A stretch of 14,824 nt of DNA. It comes from Promethearchaeota archaeon (GTDB lineage: Archaea; Asgardarchaeota; Lokiarchaeia; Sigynarchaeales; SOKP01). The stretch spans positions 1 through 14,824 of the forward strand of contig JAEOTJ010000300.1 of the NCBI GenBank assembly GCA_016839905.1, in the 5' to 3' direction. A model generated the notes under the pieces. The model saw only the letters and a list, made by a program, of their open reading frames with translations, was not told where the DNA came from and made no database searches. A program made the position numbers and the translations under genes. Of this stretch, positions 12,983 through 14,824 are shown piece by piece (position 1 is the stretch's first letter; every line of letters starts with the position of its first letter).

Positions 12983-14824
12983 TTATTCCCAAAGATCTCG
13001 AATTCTATCAATTTCTTTTCTTGAGGATTTATATCCCTTCCGTTTTTTTATGATGACCACAATGGTTACACCAACAGCAGAGCTAATGACTATTGTTAAA
13101 CCAAGAGGACTTGTTAGAAATTCAATAATATCAAATACAGGCAATTTATCTTCTTCTTCTTCTTCAGGCGAAACCTTATTAATTGAAACTTCCGCTTGAC
13201 CAAGTCGTCGATAGCTATCATTCGCATAAAATCTGATTCTAATAATTCCCTCAGGCATTGAATCCCATAATGATTGATTGATTTTACCTGTTAATCCTGT
13301 AAAAGTATAATTTCTTGACCAACCAGAGCCGTTAAATAATGAATACCATGTCATATTTAAAGTAGGATCTATTATTGTAAGTTCAAAATCAGGAGCAGTT
13401 TCACCAATCTCATCATTATATTCCGGAGAAACAATTGCTATTTGAGGTTCCAACGTGTCCTTATATAACGTAAGTATATACGTATCATTAATGTTACCAT
13501 GAGTATCATTAGCGTAAATACTTATTTGGAACAAAACTTCACCTAAATTCGCCCAGATTGATGAATTAAGGGGTACTTGAGCATTACTCGTAAAGTTAAA
13601 TTTTGTAGGATTTCCGGTAACTTCATACCATGTTTTATTTATATCACTGCCAGAAAAAGTAAAGTTAAGAGTAGGTGAAGCGTCCCAGACTGTATTATTT
13701 AAAGGTAAATTAACCATAACACCCGGAGCTATTGTGTCCTTATAGAGCGTATAAGTATAAGTATCATTAATATTTCCTATAGAATCATTCGCATAAAAGC
13801 TGATTTGGAACATTCCTTGAGGTAAGGACGCCCAAATATACGAATCAAGTGTTTCTAAAGTGTTATTTGAGATGAAGATTTTAGTAGAATTACCCGTAAC
13901 ATTATACCAAATATCATCTAAAGTTGCATCATAAACCCACAGATTGATTATAGGTTCAGAAATACAATATGTATCATTCTCCAGTGAAATGATTATAATT
14001 TGTGGGAATGAGGTTTCTTTAGTGAGAGTCAAAACATATGTATCATTGAGGTTCCTGGCTGTATCATTTGCGAAGATTTCTATTTGAAAAATGCCTTCTG
14101 GTAGAGTAATCCATATCGAATTTAGAAGGTTTACTTCTGTGTTGTTTGTTAGCGGCACGACGGTTGTGCCAACTCTATACCAGAGTGAATCGTTATTAGC
14201 ATCTGATACGGTTATATTAATTGGTGGTTCAACACCCCAAATAGTTAGATTTCCAGGTGCATTAATTGCGATAGTTGGAGCTACTGTGTCCTTGTAAAGA
14301 TTTAGTGTATAAGTATCATTAAGATGGCCGAAAGTATCATTTGCGAAGATTTCTATTATGAACATATTACCTTCTGGTATAGTGGTCCATATTGAATTTA
14401 GGAGATTTACCTCAGTGTTGTTTGTTAGAGGCACGACGGTTGCACCAACCCTATACCAGAGTGAATCGTTATTAGCATCTGATATAGTTATATTTATTGG
14501 GGGTTCACTATTCCAATATGTAAGATTTCCAGGTGTATTGATTATAACAGATGGAAATAGTGTATCTTTATATAGATTTAATACATAGGTGTCATTGAGG
14601 TTTCCGAAAGTATCATTCGCGAAGATTTCTATTTGAAACATGCCTTCTGGTAGAGTAATCCATATCGAATTTAGAAGGTTTACTTCAGTGTTGTTTGTTA
14701 GCGGCACGACGGTTGCACCAACTCTATACCAGAGTGAATCGTTATTAGCATCTGATACGGTTATATTAATTGGCGGTTCAGTATTCCAAGCAGTTAGATT
14801 TCCAGGTGTATTAATTATAACAGA
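12983..14824 (-). CDS. large membrane-anchored surface protein of Ig-like repeats, 5' end outside the window
   Basis: The frame stays open to the right edge, giving 613 visible residues; a GTG at 14707 falls in the middle of a repeat and is not a real start. Six repeats of about 91-93 residues are visible, ending at about residue 550. Each follows the plan INxPGNLTxWxxEPPINIT, a WYRV strand, NSIW near PEG, IxIFANDT, then LNDTYxLxLYKDT. Such ANDT/YANDS repeats look like Ig-like or cadherin-like beta-sandwich domains of archaeal surface proteins. Asn-X-Thr/Ser sites are very dense, implying heavy N-glycosylation. An acidic linker (EEEEED), one membrane helix (about 573-593) and a basic tail (KKRKGYKSSRKE...) anchor it, with about 20 residues inside the cell. 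The first three units are almost identical; units 4-6 have diverged. Probable role: cell-surface adhesion or envelope structure. Confidence 0.87.
   Translation of the reverse strand, partial: SVIINTPGNLTAWNTEPPINITVSDANNDSLWYRVGATVVPLTNNTEVNLLNSIWITLPEGMFQIEIFANDTFGNLNDTYVLNLYKDTLFPSVIINTPGNLTYWNSEPPINITISDANNDSLWYRVGATVVPLTNNTEVNLLNSIWTTIPEGNMFIIEIFANDTFGHLNDTYTLNLYKDTVAPTIAINAPGNLTIWGVEPPINITVSDANNDSLWYRVGTTVVPLTNNTEVNLLNSIWITLPEGIFQIEIFANDTARNLNDTYVLTLTKETSFPQIIIISLENDTYCISEPIINLWVYDATLDDIWYNVTGNSTKIFISNNTLETLDSYIWASLPQGMFQISFYANDSIGNINDTYTYTLYKDTIAPGVMVNLPLNNTVWDASPTLNFTFSGSDINKTWYEVTGNPTKFNFTSNAQVPLNSSIWANLGEVLFQISIYANDTHGNINDTYILTLYKDTLEPQIAIVSPEYNDEIGETAPDFELTIIDPTLNMTWYSLFNGSGWSRNYTFTGLTGKINQSLWDSMPEGIIRIRFYANDSYRRLGQAEVSINKVSPEEEEEDKLPVFDIIEFLTSPLGLTIVISSAVGVTIVVIIKKRKGYKSSRKEIDRIRDLWE
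13175..14824 (-). repeat. tandem 273-279-bp repeats coding for Ig-like domains
   Basis: Visible units on the minus strand: 14552-14824, 14276-14551, 14003-14275, 13724-14002, 13445-13723 and 13175-13444. The three at the right are very close at DNA level. In the stretch 14092-14231 against 14641-14780 I count about four mismatches in 140 bases, and these two alternate units match each other better than either matches the unit between them. Confidence 0.88.

Noticed and set aside
14091..14588. Two plus-strand frames with similar peptides antisense to the Ig-like repeat gene
   Set aside because: They are antisense images of near-identical repeat units, which is why they resemble each other.
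14705..14707. GTG as start of the right-edge surface protein
   Set aside because: The same position in other repeat units is an internal Val (VVPLTNN), and the frame continues open to the edge with normal repeat sequence, so the gene is truncated by the window.
1..14824. tRNA or rRNA genes, transposases, integrases, attachment sites
   Set aside because: I looked for T-loop-like GC-rich segments, transposase motifs and terminal inverted repeats on both strands by eye and found none that held up; a covariance-model search was not possible.

Overview
The window most likely comes from an Asgard archaeon, probably of the Lokiarchaeia type. I infer this from several things together: AT-rich DNA with TATA-like elements and T-rich terminators; an archaeal/eukaryotic (CDKAL1-type) tRNA methylthiotransferase; heterodisulfide reductase subunits HdrB and HdrC beside a hydrogenase small-subunit-like protein; a large leucine-rich-repeat protein with 23-residue LPESIG repeats; and two large secreted, membrane-anchored repeat proteins rich in Asn-X-Thr/Ser sites. 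No single marker proves the lineage.

Layout. 1-91 may be the 3' tip of a gene entering from the left. 218-1138 (+) is an unknown protein with a Lys/Ala/Pro repeat tail. 1139-1616 holds no convincing gene. 1617-2390 (-) is a four-helix membrane protein and 2510-3010 (-) a zinc-ribbon membrane protein. 3097-4422 (+) is the tRNA methylthiotransferase. It converges on 4431-5819 (-), a seven-bladed propeller surface protein. 5954-8769 (-) is a three-gene redox operon, transcribed in the order hydrogenase-small-subunit-like, hdrC, hdrB. 9104-10747 (-) is the LRR protein, and 8880-9095 just after it carries a coding-like frame with no start codon. 11030-11836 (-) is fdhD. 12022-12889 (+) is an MNT/HEPN (MntA/HepT-type) toxin-antitoxin pair. 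12983 to the right edge (-) is the 3' part of a surface protein built of about 91-residue Ig-like repeats; its 5' end lies outside the window.

The redox operon is the most interesting part. HdrB and HdrC keep all expected cluster cysteines. The first gene has the four proximal-cluster cysteines of [NiFe]-hydrogenase small subunits, but it is much longer than usual (460 residues) because its C-terminal cysteine module is present twice. No hydrogenase large subunit, MvhD or HdrA lies in the operon or elsewhere in the window. The three proteins could form an electron-transfer unit with an extended iron-sulfur chain, possibly completed by subunits encoded elsewhere. fdhD implies a molybdenum or tungsten formate dehydrogenase elsewhere in the genome.

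Several genes show recent internal DNA duplication: the LRR gene (a four-repeat block duplicated in tandem), the right-edge surface protein (near-identical repeats) and the Lys/Ala/Pro tail (four 18-bp units).
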